DNA of 64,000 nt. Source: Rhyzopertha dominica. Taxonomy: Eukaryota; Arthropoda; Insecta; Coleoptera; Bostrichidae. This document shows, piece after piece, positions 22,535 to 35,094 of the stretch; the first letter of the stretch is position 1, and each line of letters opens with the position of its first letter. The DNA is taken from the NCBI GenBank assembly GCA_025024175.1, contig QCXZ01000041.1:26593786-26657785 (forward strand), given 5' to 3'. The translations under genes and the position numbers were made by a program. Under the pieces are notes generated by a model. That model saw only the letters and a list, made by a program, of their open reading frames with translations. It did not search any database and was not told where the DNA came from.

Positions 22535-23355
22535 TGGGAGAATTTCTTTTTTTATTTTTATTTATTTTTTTACAAAGACTTCGACAGCTGGGATGTTTAG
22601 CTCTTCACTTAGTTACAGAAAAACCATGATGCGTCACTATTATTCTGAGAGCTTTATTTTGGAATGTCTGCAATTTTTTAAAGTTTGTTTTTGATGTGTT
22701 ACACCACACTGGACATGTAGATTAATTGTAGGGGTGAAGTATACAACAACAAAGAACACTTTAACTTTTAGTTTGGACTTTCTGTTAAGAAGCGGATATA
22801 ACTGAGAGAGCCTTGAGTAACACTAGCCGATTACATTATTAATGTGGATGTTCCATGTTAATTTGATATCAAAATGTAGTCCTAGATATTTCATACTTTG
22901 ATCTTTGGGATTCCACTCTATTTGTTTACCACTTATGGTGATGCTTGCTGTTGGTGATATGCGTCTGAGAGAAAATTCTTGGTTCTTGGTCGTTTCTGCG
23001 TTAATGTTCTTTCCCCATTTTTAAAACCATTTCACCACCATGTTGGCCATGTTCTGCAAGTATTTGATAGCTGCATGTACATTTTTAAGGTGGGGAAAAT
23101 TGGACATATAGATGTTAAGGAGAGTTGGACCTAATATACTGCCTTGTGGTATGCCTGCGTTACACGGTGGTTGTCGGAAATTTCATTGTTAAACATGCGA
23201 TTTTCTATGAATATTGAGATTATGGCAGTTAGGTATAGAGGGAGATTCAGTTTAAGTTACTTGTATTCTAATTCATCCAGCTATACTCTGTTAAATGCTT
23301 GTGTAATATCTAGGAATAAGACCGTTGTGTATTTTTTGTTTTCAAAACGTTTTTT
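22535..23355 (-). mobile_element. 5'-truncated jockey-like LINE (reverse transcriptase fragment)
   Basis: Minus-strand reading from about 23350 gives [20 protein letters not shown] (the RT D-motif, usually AFDRVW). Further along it gives [19 protein letters not shown] and KQIEWNPKDQSMKYLGLHFD, which are diagnostic jockey-clade RT blocks in order. It ends with a stop and an A-rich tail (T-rich at 22535-22577 on the + strand). The YADD part is lost and frames are broken. Its 5' truncation point lies only ~15-25 bp from the last splice acceptor of the TRIM-NHL gene. Confidence 0.85.
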
Positions 23356-23368
23356 TCTGTCGTTGCAG

Positions 23369-23473
23369 GTGTCACGTTGCTGTGGCCTAAAAATCACTTC
23401 AGAGGGCTACGTGGTGACGCTGGCCAAAAATAATCACCATGTGTTGGTGCTCCACACCCTGTATATTCTCTAG
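23369..23473 (+). CDS. mei-P26: TRIM-NHL protein, final coding exon
   Basis: Acceptor TTTTTTTCTGTCGTTGCAG leads into [20 protein letters not shown] and ends LVLHTLYIL with stop TAG (23471-23473). It is 34 codons and completes the last NHL blade. The C-terminus ends directly after the propeller, as in Mei-P26/NCL-1-like proteins, and differs from Brat, which ends in a YRYVQ-type tail. The polypyrimidine tract lies against the truncated end of a LINE. Confidence 0.9.
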   Translation: MSRCCGLKITSEGYVVTLAKNNHHVLVLHTLYIL

Positions 23474-26400
23474 AAAGCATCCATGCAAGTAGTTATGATC
23501 TCGCATAATTTACAGAACTGATTTTTATTTTAGCAACTAAGTTTTTTATTTTTATTATAATTATTTTAACCAAAATTATTTCTTCAACTTGTTGCACATT
23601 TTTAGTCACTAGATTTGATGATTCATCCAAAGTTTATTTACACATTTTTAATACATTTGTTTATAATACTCCTTCTAAATTTTAGGAAGTCTGTTGAGTT
23701 TTTATAATTTTACTGTTTAATATTTGTGTATTATTTTTTTATTCACTGGTTATAATGCTTTCAAAATTTCTTGTTTTATTTTATTCGGCAGCAGGCATAA
23801 TGTTCCTATAACTTTTTTTTTATTGTTTAACATTTTTCTGAGGGTGTCAATTAGTATATTATATTTTAAATCTGAGTGTGAGGAAGTTGATAGTGCCAAG
23901 TTTTTATCAAACTTTCCTTTTTGAGGTTTTTTTGCACAAAGCTGGAAATTTGTTATGTTGTTATTTCGTATTTTAGGGATATGTTTTGAAGTAGATGAAT
24001 GCGAAAGTGAAATTTCCTGTTTAGACACATTTGGTACTGTTACATATAACATGTTTGTTATACCCTCAAAAAACACTATTTCAAAGTACTATATCTTATA
24101 ATTGTTGGTTTATTTGATGTGAATAATAGACATGTTGATATAATATTTAAGTTGTAAGTTTAATGCAAAATTACTATTAATATATTAATGATTCAGGTCA
24201 CTCATCCTTTTATGTGCTGTGCAAAATTGCATTTTTAAAGTCATAGTTGCACTACAGATACATTATGGGTTACTTATCAGCACATTGGAAAGTATGCATG
24301 TGTGAATGCGTGTAAGATCCTTTATTTTATACTCAGGTTGATTAGCGTTTCCTCACGGTTCATATTCCGTGATTAGTGCCATCTAGGATTAGTCCTAAGG
24401 TTACAGCCTAATTATGGCGAGCTTTGTGATTCCAGCAGAGTCCTGGCAGTTGCCCTCAAAAATATAATAACAAAACAAATTCCAGTTTTACAATTATGTG
24501 CATGTTCTCTTATTACACTCTGCAGCGGTTTATGCTCCTCCTTTGGGCCCGCTGTTAAATCATACCTGTGATAATAGCATCTTCAGGATAAGTTGTGACC
24601 TTAGTCTCTTGTTGTTATTTTGTGTGTGGCGTGCTCCGTTTCCAGTTGTATGTTTTTTTTTTGCAACCGGGATCTGATCACGACCTACACGCAAGTGTTT
24701 TAAACATTATATGTATATAAGGATATTAATCATATGAAAGAAAAAAATACAAAAAAAAATAACTCGAATCTTAAATCAGATTGTTTACCGTCTATAAAAT
24801 CAATACATAATTGTATCTTATACACTTTTATCGTCTGCGAAAGGGTTCTTTCAAATTACATGTGATGTCAATAATCTCACATTTACAATATAAATGTTTG
24901 GCTAGTTTTCGACTAGGTTTTTTTTTAAATAAATTTTAGATTGTATTTTATTTACCAAATATTATTTACACCCTTTGTTTGTATTAATGTTAGTAAATTT
25001 AGCATTTGAATGTGCTATAGTGGTAGTGTTTACAAGCATTTGCTCATTTAAATCTTAGGTGAATTCTTGAGATTCATTCATACTAAAGTGACTACACAAT
25101 AATCAATGGGTGAGATGAACACAGCTTCTCATGGCATTGAAAAAAAAACACTGAAATGCAATAGCTTCTAAAGACATTTACCAATCTCCTTTGTTCATAA
25201 AATAGACAGCATTTAGATATTTCCCAGTGATGGATATAAATCATAGGAAAATTGATAAAATCAACCCGTATCCGTTAGTATTGTCCTTTTATGAATGAAC
25301 TTTTGCTTATGTCAATTTTATGCCCATATCTACCAGGAAAATTTCTCCACAGAAGGTTCATGCAATAAATATTGTTTTATGCCTTTACCTTTTACATAAA
25401 TATTAAGGATTTTCAATAGCGCTTCTATGTCTTGCTTATTTAGCATCGATTATTCATTTAAAGTGAACTTACTGCAGTTATTTATGCACGGATCCTTCTT
25501 TTATTCATTAAAATTTAATATATATTAAATGTGATAGATTTTCGATGATTTTTACAATCACAGTCTTAGTGTGTACAAAAGTGGTTAATAGATATACTCG
25601 TATACCAGTACTTTTTGCCATAATAATATTTATATATGATATATTATATTATACTTGATACATGACTAAATGTGTTAATACAAAGATATATTAGTAGTTT
25701 TTTAGTTAAGCAAACAAGAGTAGAAAAAAAACGAAAAATATCTCACCAAGATTCATTAGCAATAAGTATTCTCAGTCAGTATTGGAGTGAGGAGATTTTG
25801 TCATTCCATTTGCTCCCTGAAATGGGGCTGCTTTATAGCTTTTTTGTTATTTTCATTCGTATTATTTTTTTAGTTTTCTGTAGTGGATAGGAGTAGGTTT
25901 CTGTATGTTGCAAGATAAACTAGAATATACTCACCATGCAATTTATTGATGCAAGTGACTGTATTGGACAAATTAGTACTTTTGCTTAAGTAATAAATGT
26001 GTGAATAAATTTCCCATTTACATATTTATGGAAACTGTATTTTGGGGAATTGAATTGTTCATTAATGTAATAATATTAACTTTATGTAAATGTGTATCAT
26101 ATTTATAACTATATTCAGCTCCAAACAATCACCACATAGACCATAAAGTGTAAAACGGTTGTGAGCTATTTTCGATTCCCTTTTTGAACATTTTTAACTA
26201 TTTTTGTAGTGCAGTTGTGCAATAAAATTTTAAATAACGATTAAGAGAATGGGGCGTTCACGACATTGCATTCCAGGCCTTTTAGGAACGGTTGCCCTGC
26301 GCCACAGCTGCAAATTTTTGTTTCAGAGACTCATACTCTTATGAATTTTCTTGATCCATTATTGTAGTCGTAAAGTACAAAAAAAAGGTTGAATGTGGTT

Positions 26401-27740
26401 GGGTAGGTTTTTGCTCGTGTTACATATCATAGTTAAAATAAATTATATCTGCATGTTGCATTGCCCCATCGTTCCCCCGTTTCTTTGACGCAGGGTTTTG
26501 AAGTGAGTACACAGACACCAAAATTGCATTCATGTAAGGAATTAAAATGTAATGCATGATAAAATTTAAAGGGCATTATCTCTTTAGCTAATGCGAATAA
26601 TTGTCACAAGCTGGTTTCCCTAAATTAGTTTTTTGAAAAAGTAAACAATCCTTTTATTTACTTTTTTAAGGCTTAAAAATAGTAGAACTTTCATTAGCAA
26701 ATTATGCATTTCACTGATTAAATTTTAACACTGTACTTTGGGTTCTGCTAATGAGATATTGCCATTTAGGTTTGTGTTTGTTCCTGTAATTAACACTATA
26801 TACCTAATTAAACGAATAAATTCACTGTGTCTTAGTCCTGTCATATTAAACGAATTAAGAAGAAATGTATACATTTTTGAAGTAATGTTGTTATCTCTTT
26901 CCAAAGATTTTTTAGTACTTTAAGATGATATTCGCTAAAAGCTCCATATTCTGCTAATGCTGTAGTAGAAATATTAATGTTATAGGGAGTGTGTTAATTT
27001 AGCGGGTAATTATCGCTGGGACCGCACTGTACCGCTTAAAGATACAATTAATAACTTGCAGTTTTTTCCATAGATGTAAGATCTTCGTATGCCGTTTTCT
27101 GAAGGTTGTTATTGAATCTGCAGCAGTTCCGTGTTACCCGCCTCTTTCAGATAAAGTAAAGCAGTTGAGCTGTGGCATTTAAGATGTTTTTATAGAACTA
27201 TTTTTGATGTAATAAATCCCTGTTGGAAATTAAAAGAATGCACAAATTTATTAACATGCACGATATTGTATGCTCGGTAAACACATTTCATGAACTTTTT
27301 CTTCAACAGGGATTTAAATTCTTCTGTAACAATCACTTGTATATAACGGGGATATACCAACTCCTATAAATACCTACCTATTATGATAGTACTCTTGTTT
27401 CTCTGCTTAACCCTAACAATGATAGGCAAACTTTTCGGCCTTTTAAAATTTCATTTATGGAATTTTGCTTTCTTGCATATGCTCATGGCCTTTTGTATTG
27501 TATACATATTATATTTATAATTCTGCAGTGTTTTAAGGGTTCTTGTTAAAATTTAAAGATTCTCAAATTGTTTAATGTTTACTGTATATTTGTATTGCCT
27601 TCGGTTTCTAATAGTGGTTATTCAGGGTTTCAGGAGCTATTTTAAGCTCATATTTTTGGAAACTACTTTATTTTAAAATGTACTGAAGGTTGTTTAATTT
27701 GTAAGTTATTTGGTTTTTGAATAAATATTTATAAACACAC
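23474..27740 (+). other. probable long 3' UTR / downstream region of the TRIM-NHL gene
   Basis: No splice structure, coding exon or recognisable transposon was found in this 4.2-kb stretch, in contrast to the rest of the window. AATAAA hexamers occur at 26221-26226 and 27720-27725, and a Pumilio-type TGTATATA lies at 24712-24719. A long, regulated 3' UTR is common for this gene class, but its extent here is inferred. The minus-strand frame at 23750-24076 has no recognisable domain. Confidence 0.4.
27720..27725 (+). terminator. candidate polyadenylation signal AATAAA
   Basis: A canonical AATAAA lies 4.2 kb after the TRIM-NHL stop, followed within 30 bp by a T/G-containing stretch (CTTTGATTGATGTCGCTTTT). 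It is the last hexamer before repeats resume. A nearer alternative is AATAAA at 26221. Only transcript data can choose. Confidence 0.3.
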
Positions 27741-28065
27741 ATCTTTGATTGATGTCGCTTTTCCCTATTACAACAACCACGACTTATGGATGGTATTAAC
27801 AACTTCGTTTGATGGCAGCAGTTAAATAAATTACTACCTAAATAGTTATTTATGCAAGGAGGGCTGAAAGTGTAAGATTATGCCCGCAGCCAAGGTTTAA
27901 GACCCTATGAAGAAGGGTCTTTATTTGGCTAAAAGTGTGAACTGCTTTTTGCCTGAAATGTGTACGTTTTATGTGCAACTGCAAATGAAAGGAAAATCAA
28001 ACATATTCCTTGATTAAAAGAAAATTGTTGGTTAAAAAAGAGGTCAATGTTAGTGCAAACCAATG

Positions 28066-28336
28066 GGCCTGTTCACTAAATTTCAATTTATGAAGAATTA
28101 AGTAGTATAGATGTCGCTAGTAAACACCAGTCGGCCACGCCCCCTTTTTAAAGTAAATGGCAATACCTGGCAGCGAGTGTCTATGTAACACAGGCATAGC
28201 ATGGTAAAACTTCAGACGGCCATAGTTTGAAAACTACGAATGCAAATGAAGTTCTGTTTACTGGAAGCTTATCAGAGGCTTAAATACTATAGAATGATGT
28301 ACAATTTGCATTAAATTAAATTTTAGTGAACAGGCC
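28066..28336. mobile_element. 271-bp MITE with GGCCTGTTCACTAAA ends
   Basis: GGCCTGTTCACTAAATTTCA at the left end is complementary to AAATTTTAGTGAACAGGCC at the right end, with about 20 bp of near-perfect TIR. There is no coding capacity and no certain target duplication. It lies in the intergenic region between the two genes. Confidence 0.7.
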
Positions 28337-29390
28337 TATTATAGGCAATGGAGTTTAAGATTGCACCACCACGGTGGAGCATACATCAACTAAATTCTGT
28401 TACATTATTTTACGCAGGAAACACAGCAAAATCTGTTTTCCGTGTTCAAACCATTTATAATGACAGGTACTAGTTTGAATGCACAAAAACAATTATTATA
28501 AAATAATAACACTACATGTGAAATGCTCGTATATTTATTTATGTAACAGATTGTAACTAGAGTAGAAGCCACCAGGTGACGTATCGCTTATATTCCATTG
28601 CGTATCGATATCATTTTTGAAAATTAATGGTTAGTCACTAAGCAAAGAAAGCCATGGCCTTCTTTAAAGAAAATGAGTCGATTTCTCTTATCTTCGTTAA
28701 AGTTGATGTTCGCTAAAATCAACCTAGTAACCATGACAATACCTTAAAGTAAGGGACGATTGGTTTAAATGTGAATTAAACAATTGATTTTAGCTTAAAA
28801 TAGAAAAGACAAACTAGCCCAGTGCGTTCAAGTATGTAGATGTTGTGTTTAACATTTATTTTGCATTGGGCTTGTTGTTTTCGTGTTTCGAATTTATGGA
28901 GCATGCCTAGGGGAAGAACATGCCAATATGGAAGTATCAGATGTGGATGACAGAGGTTCTGTAATTGTTGTAACTACATACTTTGAAGACGAAATATCCA
29001 AAAAGTGTTTTTACTGTCGTTGATGATGGGGTTATCACTTCCTTAGATTTATATGTTGTGCAACGTCTAAGAAATGTACTAGATTGGCGTTTTATTTCTG
29101 TGGCACAGAAAGAATGCACATATACATAATAAAGTTTGTAGAAAAAAAACTGGAAACATATAGTTTGATTCTTGGTCTTGAAAAAGAAATTGAGTATAGC
29201 ACAATTTTCAAATTTGGTAAAGAACTTCTTGCACCTCAAAAAATCACCAAAAACTAATTTCAACTTCTTATTATTTCTGGTCTTTATATTTGTTGGTTCA
29301 GGCTGCTTAGTAAATTCAATTAACCTCTGTATTTACATTTTACATGATGTTTTACCTTTATTTTATAATTGACAACATAAATTGTACATT
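28337..29390. other. intergenic stretch, nothing firm
   Basis: Several short + frames between 28920 and 29370 might be remnants of a degraded element, since an acidic frame starts MEVSDVDDRGSVIVVTTYFE near 28928, but no domain is recognised. No RNA gene was found. Confidence 0.4.
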
Positions 29391-32300
29391 TGATGTGAGT
29401 GTGTTCCAGAAAGAAGGCAATTTTGTAGCATGACAAATGGCAAAGATCATTATAATAATTTTTAATAGTTGCATCTACGAATAACTCCTCTAAGTCCCTG
29501 TTTTTGCAGGCGAATTCAATCTTTTACGGATTGCCGATAGGTGACGCCCCATGTCGAGTGTATATTTTTTTAATAAGTTAAACACAATATGACAATTTCA
29601 TTTTACTCGGTAAACGTGGCACTTAACCTCTATCAAACAGGACCATTTTTATAGCATCACAGATGGCAAAATTAATAATCTTTTTAAATACAGTTGTCCG
29701 TAGTTGCAATCTACAGTAATTTTGCCAGCTCTTTCTTGCAGTAATCAGTAATGTTTATTTTTTGTTATTTTATGAAATATTGTTTATAGATTATACTATA
29801 TACTAGTTTTTTCAACTCCTGTCTGCCAGTACAATATTTCCCAATTCACTACAGTTTTAAATTTCATGGCGGCAGCACTGAATTGACTACAAGACGCATA
29901 ACTATGGATAATTTCACTTAAAAGGATAACGATTTTTGCCATTTGTCATGCTACAAAAATGGCCCTCTTTAGAAAGAGGACGATAGGGGTTTTAAATCAC
30001 ACCGGCAGATGTATGTATGTAACTTAAATGTGTAAGATTTTTACATTTTTATATCGTCTTATTCCGAATGAAACACAATAATGATCATGGAGGACGTGAC
30101 AGGAATATGCAATATAAACTTTCAATATACTCTGAACAGTTACAACGCGGGTTAGGTGCTTCATTTTTAAATTAATTACTGTTTCACAAGTTTCATTTAC
30201 CTTTTAAGCGTTTTTGGACTTGTCATAGTTTGAGTTTTGGTAAATTCGTTGTTTAACATTCGATTTGGCGAAATTTAAGGTTGCTTATAGCAGACAAACA
30301 AATAAATGTGCGGTGATACATAGCTTTTTAATTGTTATATTACGATAAGCATTTTTATTACACGATAATTTTATACTTATGGCGATAAACTGAATGGTTG
30401 GTATTTGTAGTTTTATAATTTGAAATGAAAATAAAACTAACGTTTAACCAGTAGAAAGGAAACTGTGTCACAAGCACAATTAAAAAATTAAATACCTAGC
30501 ATAGAGCGCCACCTATCGGCAATACATTAAAGCTCAAATACGCCGGCAAAACCAGGGACACTTCCGAAATCCGAATCGTTTTTTTAAAGCATAGATAAAT
30601 AATTTATCTATGTTTAAAGCCAGGCTAGGAATACCTCCACTCAAAATGCCCAACAAATGATTCGGAAGCGTCCCTGTCTTCGCAGGCGAATTCAAACTTT
30701 AAACATATGCCGATAGGTGGCGCCCCACGTTAAGTGTTTATAAAGTCACTAGATAAAGCTATCAATCTAGAGTGACTTTAAGTGTTTAATTTTGAATAAG
30801 TTAAGGACTATGTGACACAACATCCTTTTTACTGGTTAAACAAGTTTTATTTTCATTTCAAGTTGTAAAACTACAAATACCAACAATTCAGTTTATCGCC
30901 TTATAAAATTACCGTATAATAACAATGCTTATCGGAATTTAACAATTAAGAAGCTATGTACAAGGTGACAGATATAACTCTGCGGGTCGGTTTCTGATAT
31001 GCTGGTATACGCAGTAAAGTCGGAAGGGGACGGCACCTCTCGACTTCGTTTCTAACCTACACTTCAAAGCTGTATGTATGCAACTGAACTAATAGCCGTA
31101 CCGTGTACCGTGTACATACATTTTGCACCGATCAACCGATCTCTAAATAACTGGATGTCGCTTACATACCAAAATGCATGTAAATTTTTTGTGATAGATT
31201 TAAGCCACCTTAGCGCTTCTAGCCGCTGGTCCTTGTACTAAAATTTTGACAAAGGTTCGCTTCTGCGATAAATATGACGTTAAATTTTTAATGATCGTCT
31301 GTTAAAATCGTGAACTCATCACCTGTCTGCAGATTTCCAAATGATGATCGTTGTAGTGTTTAAGTGAGAAACATGTGCCGTACAAACTGGATCTTACATT
31401 TACTCATAACCATATTGTATTGTTAAAGATCTAACCTAAAATTTGAACGCGCCGTTAAATTGATAGTACGAGTACCAGCGGCATGGTGGCGCAAAGGGTT
31501 TCTACTTATCACAGTTTTGAATGACTTATGCGACATCCAGTTTTTTAGAGATCAGTGACATTTTGTCAGCGTAGATTTTTTGACGTTCATCAAGATGGAA
31601 TTTTCTTCGAAAAACTCGAAAACTCTGATAAAGGCTTTACAGGCCATTTATGCTGTGCCGGTCCTGTAGCCTGTGCACACTGGCAGCCTCGAGGCGAGCG
31701 CGAAGGCTATCCTCTTTCAGAGCAGAAAGTTTATATAACATAATCTTATGTCACGTCCTCCTATTGCATGATCATTATTATGTTTCATTGTAAAAAAAAA
31801 GACGATAAAAAAAGTAAAAAATCTTACATTTGTAAGTTGCTGCCATCTACCGGTGTCATTTGAAACTTCTATCGCCCTCTTTCTAAAAGAGGGCCATTTT
31901 TGTAGCATGATAGATGGAGATGGCAAAGTTCGTTATCCTCTTAGGTTGAGTTATTCGTAAGCAAGGCCATCTTTTAGAAAACGACGTAACTACCCCGCGG
32001 CGACACGTTTGGCACCTATCCCTGTTCACCTGTTAATACCTCTCGTCTGTCTGTTTTCTGATGTGCTTATATGTCAAATCAGAGAAAACGCCATCAAAAT
32101 CCAGCGGTGCCAGATCTCACGATTGTGTTGCAAATCTGACGACCTCAGGATTAGGATCCTTTTTATCGCGATTTATTGTCATTTTTATAAATAGTTTGCG
32201 AGGGTCAACATTATTGTTTAACTTATTGTCAGTGATTACGGATAACTTCTCCAAAGATACTGAACAACCGATTCAGTAGTATCCCTATTTCTGCCAGCGA

Positions 32301-32530
32301 AATTAAGTTCTTAAGGATTGCCGATAGGTGACCGCCCATGTCAGGTGTATAAATTTTGAACAATCCAACCGACAATTTGAGAATGTGACACAATTTCTTG
32401 GTTATTGGGTAAATGTTACGTTTTAAATATTAAAACTTCAAATACTAACCTTTTAGTTTGTTATAAATGCGAAATAACTTGTAATAACATTGTTTATCGC
32501 AATACAACAATCAAGAAGCTTATGCACTTT
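29391..32530. repeat. cluster of mutually inverted and direct repeat copies
   Basis: Two repeat types alternate here. Type 1 contains TGTAGCATGA...GATGGCAAA and a GGCCCTCTTT(T)AGAAAGAGG hairpin. It occurs near 29405, 29650, 29940-30105 and, inverted, 31740-31925. Type 2 contains GCCGATAGGTG(G)CGCCCCA and a downstream block ending in ACAATTAAGAAGCT. It occurs near 29545, inverted at 30310-30560, at 30690-30965 and at 32310-32525. The 30310-30560 and 30690-30965 copies face each other around a ~130-bp spacer. No ORF of known type is present. Confidence 0.7.
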
Positions 32531-34077
32531 CACATATTTATTTATCTGCTCTAATCTGGCTCTAAGCAGCCATAAATTTCGTCTAATTGAATGTTTTTTG
32601 GAGCATATTATGTACTTCGGGGTAGTTATATACCTAACTGCTCTTTGAAAGGCAAGGTATTACACAACTTAAAAATTAAACGTTAAATTTTTATATGAGA
32701 GCGTTCATCAAATCATATCGAGATTTATTTTAAGAAATTCGGTGTTTTCAAAATTAGAAATTCATCATCCTACAGTTAATGGGAAAAAATTAAGACAATT
32801 TCAGATATTGTCCTAAATTTCCCCTGTTTAATACTGGATGTTCAACAAATTGATAATAAGAATGCGGCGGATGCTCCAAAATTTGGATTTCGAAGAATTG
32901 GGAATAGATTTTAATGACGATCCTACTCTATTTTATCTAACATCAAAAAAGGGGAAATAGAAACCAAAAATTTTCAAAGCATATAGTAACACTATAGTTT
33001 TAATTTGCTTACAACATTTAAGTGCTAACGCCGGAATATTTTTTTCCTAAATCAACTTAAATAAAATTTGGTGAGAAATAGTCTAAAATGTGAAACACTG
33101 GAATGTTTATTATTCACCAAATCTTGTGTTTCAGTTAACGGTAACGACTGTTATAATTCCAGATAGGCACCGATTTACTGAAAAAAATGAACAGTCAAGT
33201 TCTCTACCCTCTGCTTCTACCCCCGATTCCACATTCTTCAGATTCTGAGTAGACAATCAGTTTATTTCGTTTTTATAATTCATAGTATATCTTTATATGT
33301 ATTTATAAATAATTAGTTTATTTTTAATTTCATCTGTTTATGACAATAATTTTTACTTAATGTTTGTTCATCACTGTGTTTTTTGTGAATATTGTTACGC
33401 ATGAATGTGTGAAACATATACTATTTTCTGTATGTACAACGTTTTAAGCTTTTATTTTCAATTTTTACCTCAGCGGACAAACCACATCAGAATTTTGATC
33501 CTTTCTATAAAAAAATCAAAATTAAAAAAAACATTCTTTTACTTTTTTACGAAGTCTCACGGTTTCTCACGATTTTTCAGATTCAGGCTTAAGCTTAACA
33601 CGATCTGGCACCATTGTCAAATTCAGTCAAAATCAAATGTCAGGTAGGTCAGGTCAGATACCTGAAACCTGAAACAGACACAGAGTCTGAAACCTGCTGA
33701 AACTGAAACCAGATGGCAAGATTTCAAATTAATGTCGACTGCAGGTGTGAACAGGTGGTGTGTAGGCAATTGAAATTTGAAATTGTGTTCCAAGTTGTTG
33801 ATTAGGTTATTGAGAGATGATAAATATTGTAGTACATTATCTAGAACTAATTGATAAAAATTGAAAGTAGGCCACCAGCTTGAGATATCCTATGGTTTTA
33901 TCTACCGAAGTATTTATCTGGTATTATTATCATGGAGGTACCGTATTATTGAGGTTTATTGTTATTGTCATATTTAACAGTGCATCCTGTTCCTAGAACC
34001 TACCTGATAAGTGAAATAATACCCATGATAAGAAGACCCCTGTGTTGAATTTGAATTCAAATCGACATCTAATTATA
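32531..34077. other. intergenic stretch upstream of AMDHD2
   Basis: No gene seen. The part at 33640-33715 is a cluster of CCTGAAAC/GGTCAGGTC-type short repeats. The last ~300 bp before the AMDHD2 start should include its promoter and 5' UTR, but no TATA box or initiator can be assigned with confidence. Confidence 0.45.
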
Positions 34078-34285
34078 ATGGATAACAACGGCAACAAGTT
34101 GTTACAATTTGTCAATTGTAGAATTTTAAGAAATCATTCACTAATAAGAGAAGATTTGTGGGTTAGAAGCGGAAAAATTGTGAATCCAGAAAAAATTTTC
34201 TTTGATGAAAAACGTTTAGCAGACGAAAAAATTGATTGCAAAGGATGTATTATAGCACCAGGATTCATTGAGCTACAAATCAATG
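34078..34285 (+). CDS. AMDHD2: N-acetylglucosamine-6-phosphate deacetylase, exon 1
   Basis: The start ATG at 34078 gives [17 protein letters not shown], which lines up with the usual AMDHD2 start (LQFTNCRIL). An in-frame GTG further upstream is not a start. It continues [15 protein letters not shown]-like NPEKIFF and a [18 protein letters not shown] block. This forms the small beta-sandwich half and first strand of the amidohydrolase barrel. The exon is 208 nt, ending phase 1 at ATG|GTAAGC. The cytosolic enzyme removes acetyl from GlcNAc-6-phosphate, giving glucosamine-6-phosphate and acetate, and acts in amino-sugar salvage and control of UDP-GlcNAc supply. Confidence 0.93.
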
Positions 34286-34612
34286 GTAAGCAAGTTTTAA
34301 CAATGCAACCGCTTAACAGCTGTTATTAAATTGTTATTTGTTATCTATCCTTCAACTAGATACTAACCTGTAGATTCTATATAGGTAGTGGCTTTAATAT
34401 TTGAATGCAAATAAGTAGGCATTTTTATATTGTTAATAAAAAGTTATTTGAACATGTTCGTAGCGATAACATTACCTAAAATTGCCTGAACCATCAGAAA
34501 AGATTGGCCTCTGAAATTTGAAATATAGCCTGATGACTTATAAAACCCATGGGTATTTGCTGACCATTTATATGTGGACCAAGTATCTACCAAGTACAAA
34601 CTTCTAGTTAAG

Positions 34613-35094
34613 CAACTGGGCAAACTTCTGACAACAAGTAGTTTACTACATACCTGCTACAAACTACAGTTATTCTTGATGCCAAATAATTTTGACTACC
34701 ACATAATCAAACTATTGTGAGAAAATATTTTAAACTACTAATTACATTCTATTGGTAGTCGAAATAATTTACTATTTTTTTCAATTATTTCAAGAATATT
34801 TAACATAACAGTCTTGGGTGTTTGTCTTTCAAATATTGTAACAGTTCTAGTTCTAATTTTTTTATACGTTTGGCAGTGTCGGCCTTCGGCCACTGTTTTG
34901 CATGTCTCAACTTGCAATATTAGTAGTTGAAATATTAAAAAAGTACTTTTGTAAACTTCTAGTAGTTCAACTACTCAGATATAACACTAATTACAGTTAC
35001 TTTTTTCTAAGAGTAGTTAAACTACAACTATTTTTTAATGAAAGTAGTTCAATAAGTAATTTAATTACTTTTGTTGTTTACTACTGCCCAGCTG
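34613..35094. mobile_element. short hAT-like non-autonomous element
   Basis: CAACTGGGCA at the left end is complementary with one mismatch to TGCCCAGCTG at the right end. AGTAGTT/AACTAC motifs are repeated many times just inside both ends, a subterminal-repeat pattern typical of hAT elements. A GGCCTTCGGCC hairpin lies in the middle (about 34882). The 8-bp flanks do not match well, so the ends or age are uncertain. It lies 330 bp into AMDHD2 intron 1. Confidence 0.55.

Noticed and set aside
3162..23473. calling the TRIM-NHL gene brat
   Set aside because: B-box spacing, NHL blades 2-4 and the C-terminus differ clearly from Drosophila Brat as remembered; a Mei-P26/NCL-1-type assignment fits better.
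23750..24076. 108-codon minus-strand frame downstream of the TRIM-NHL gene
   Set aside because: Composition is that of AT-rich DNA, there is no recognisable domain or splice context, and it overlaps the likely 3' UTR.
24341..24700. GC-richer stretch considered as a tRNA or SINE
   Set aside because: No A/B box pair with correct spacing and no cloverleaf could be found.
28937..29263. 108-codon minus-strand frame and overlapping + frames in the intergenic region
   Set aside because: No domain recognised on either strand; left as a note in the intergenic entry.
34042..34077. upstream in-frame start for AMDHD2
   Set aside because: The codon at 34042 is GTG, and the family alignment starts at the ATG at 34078.
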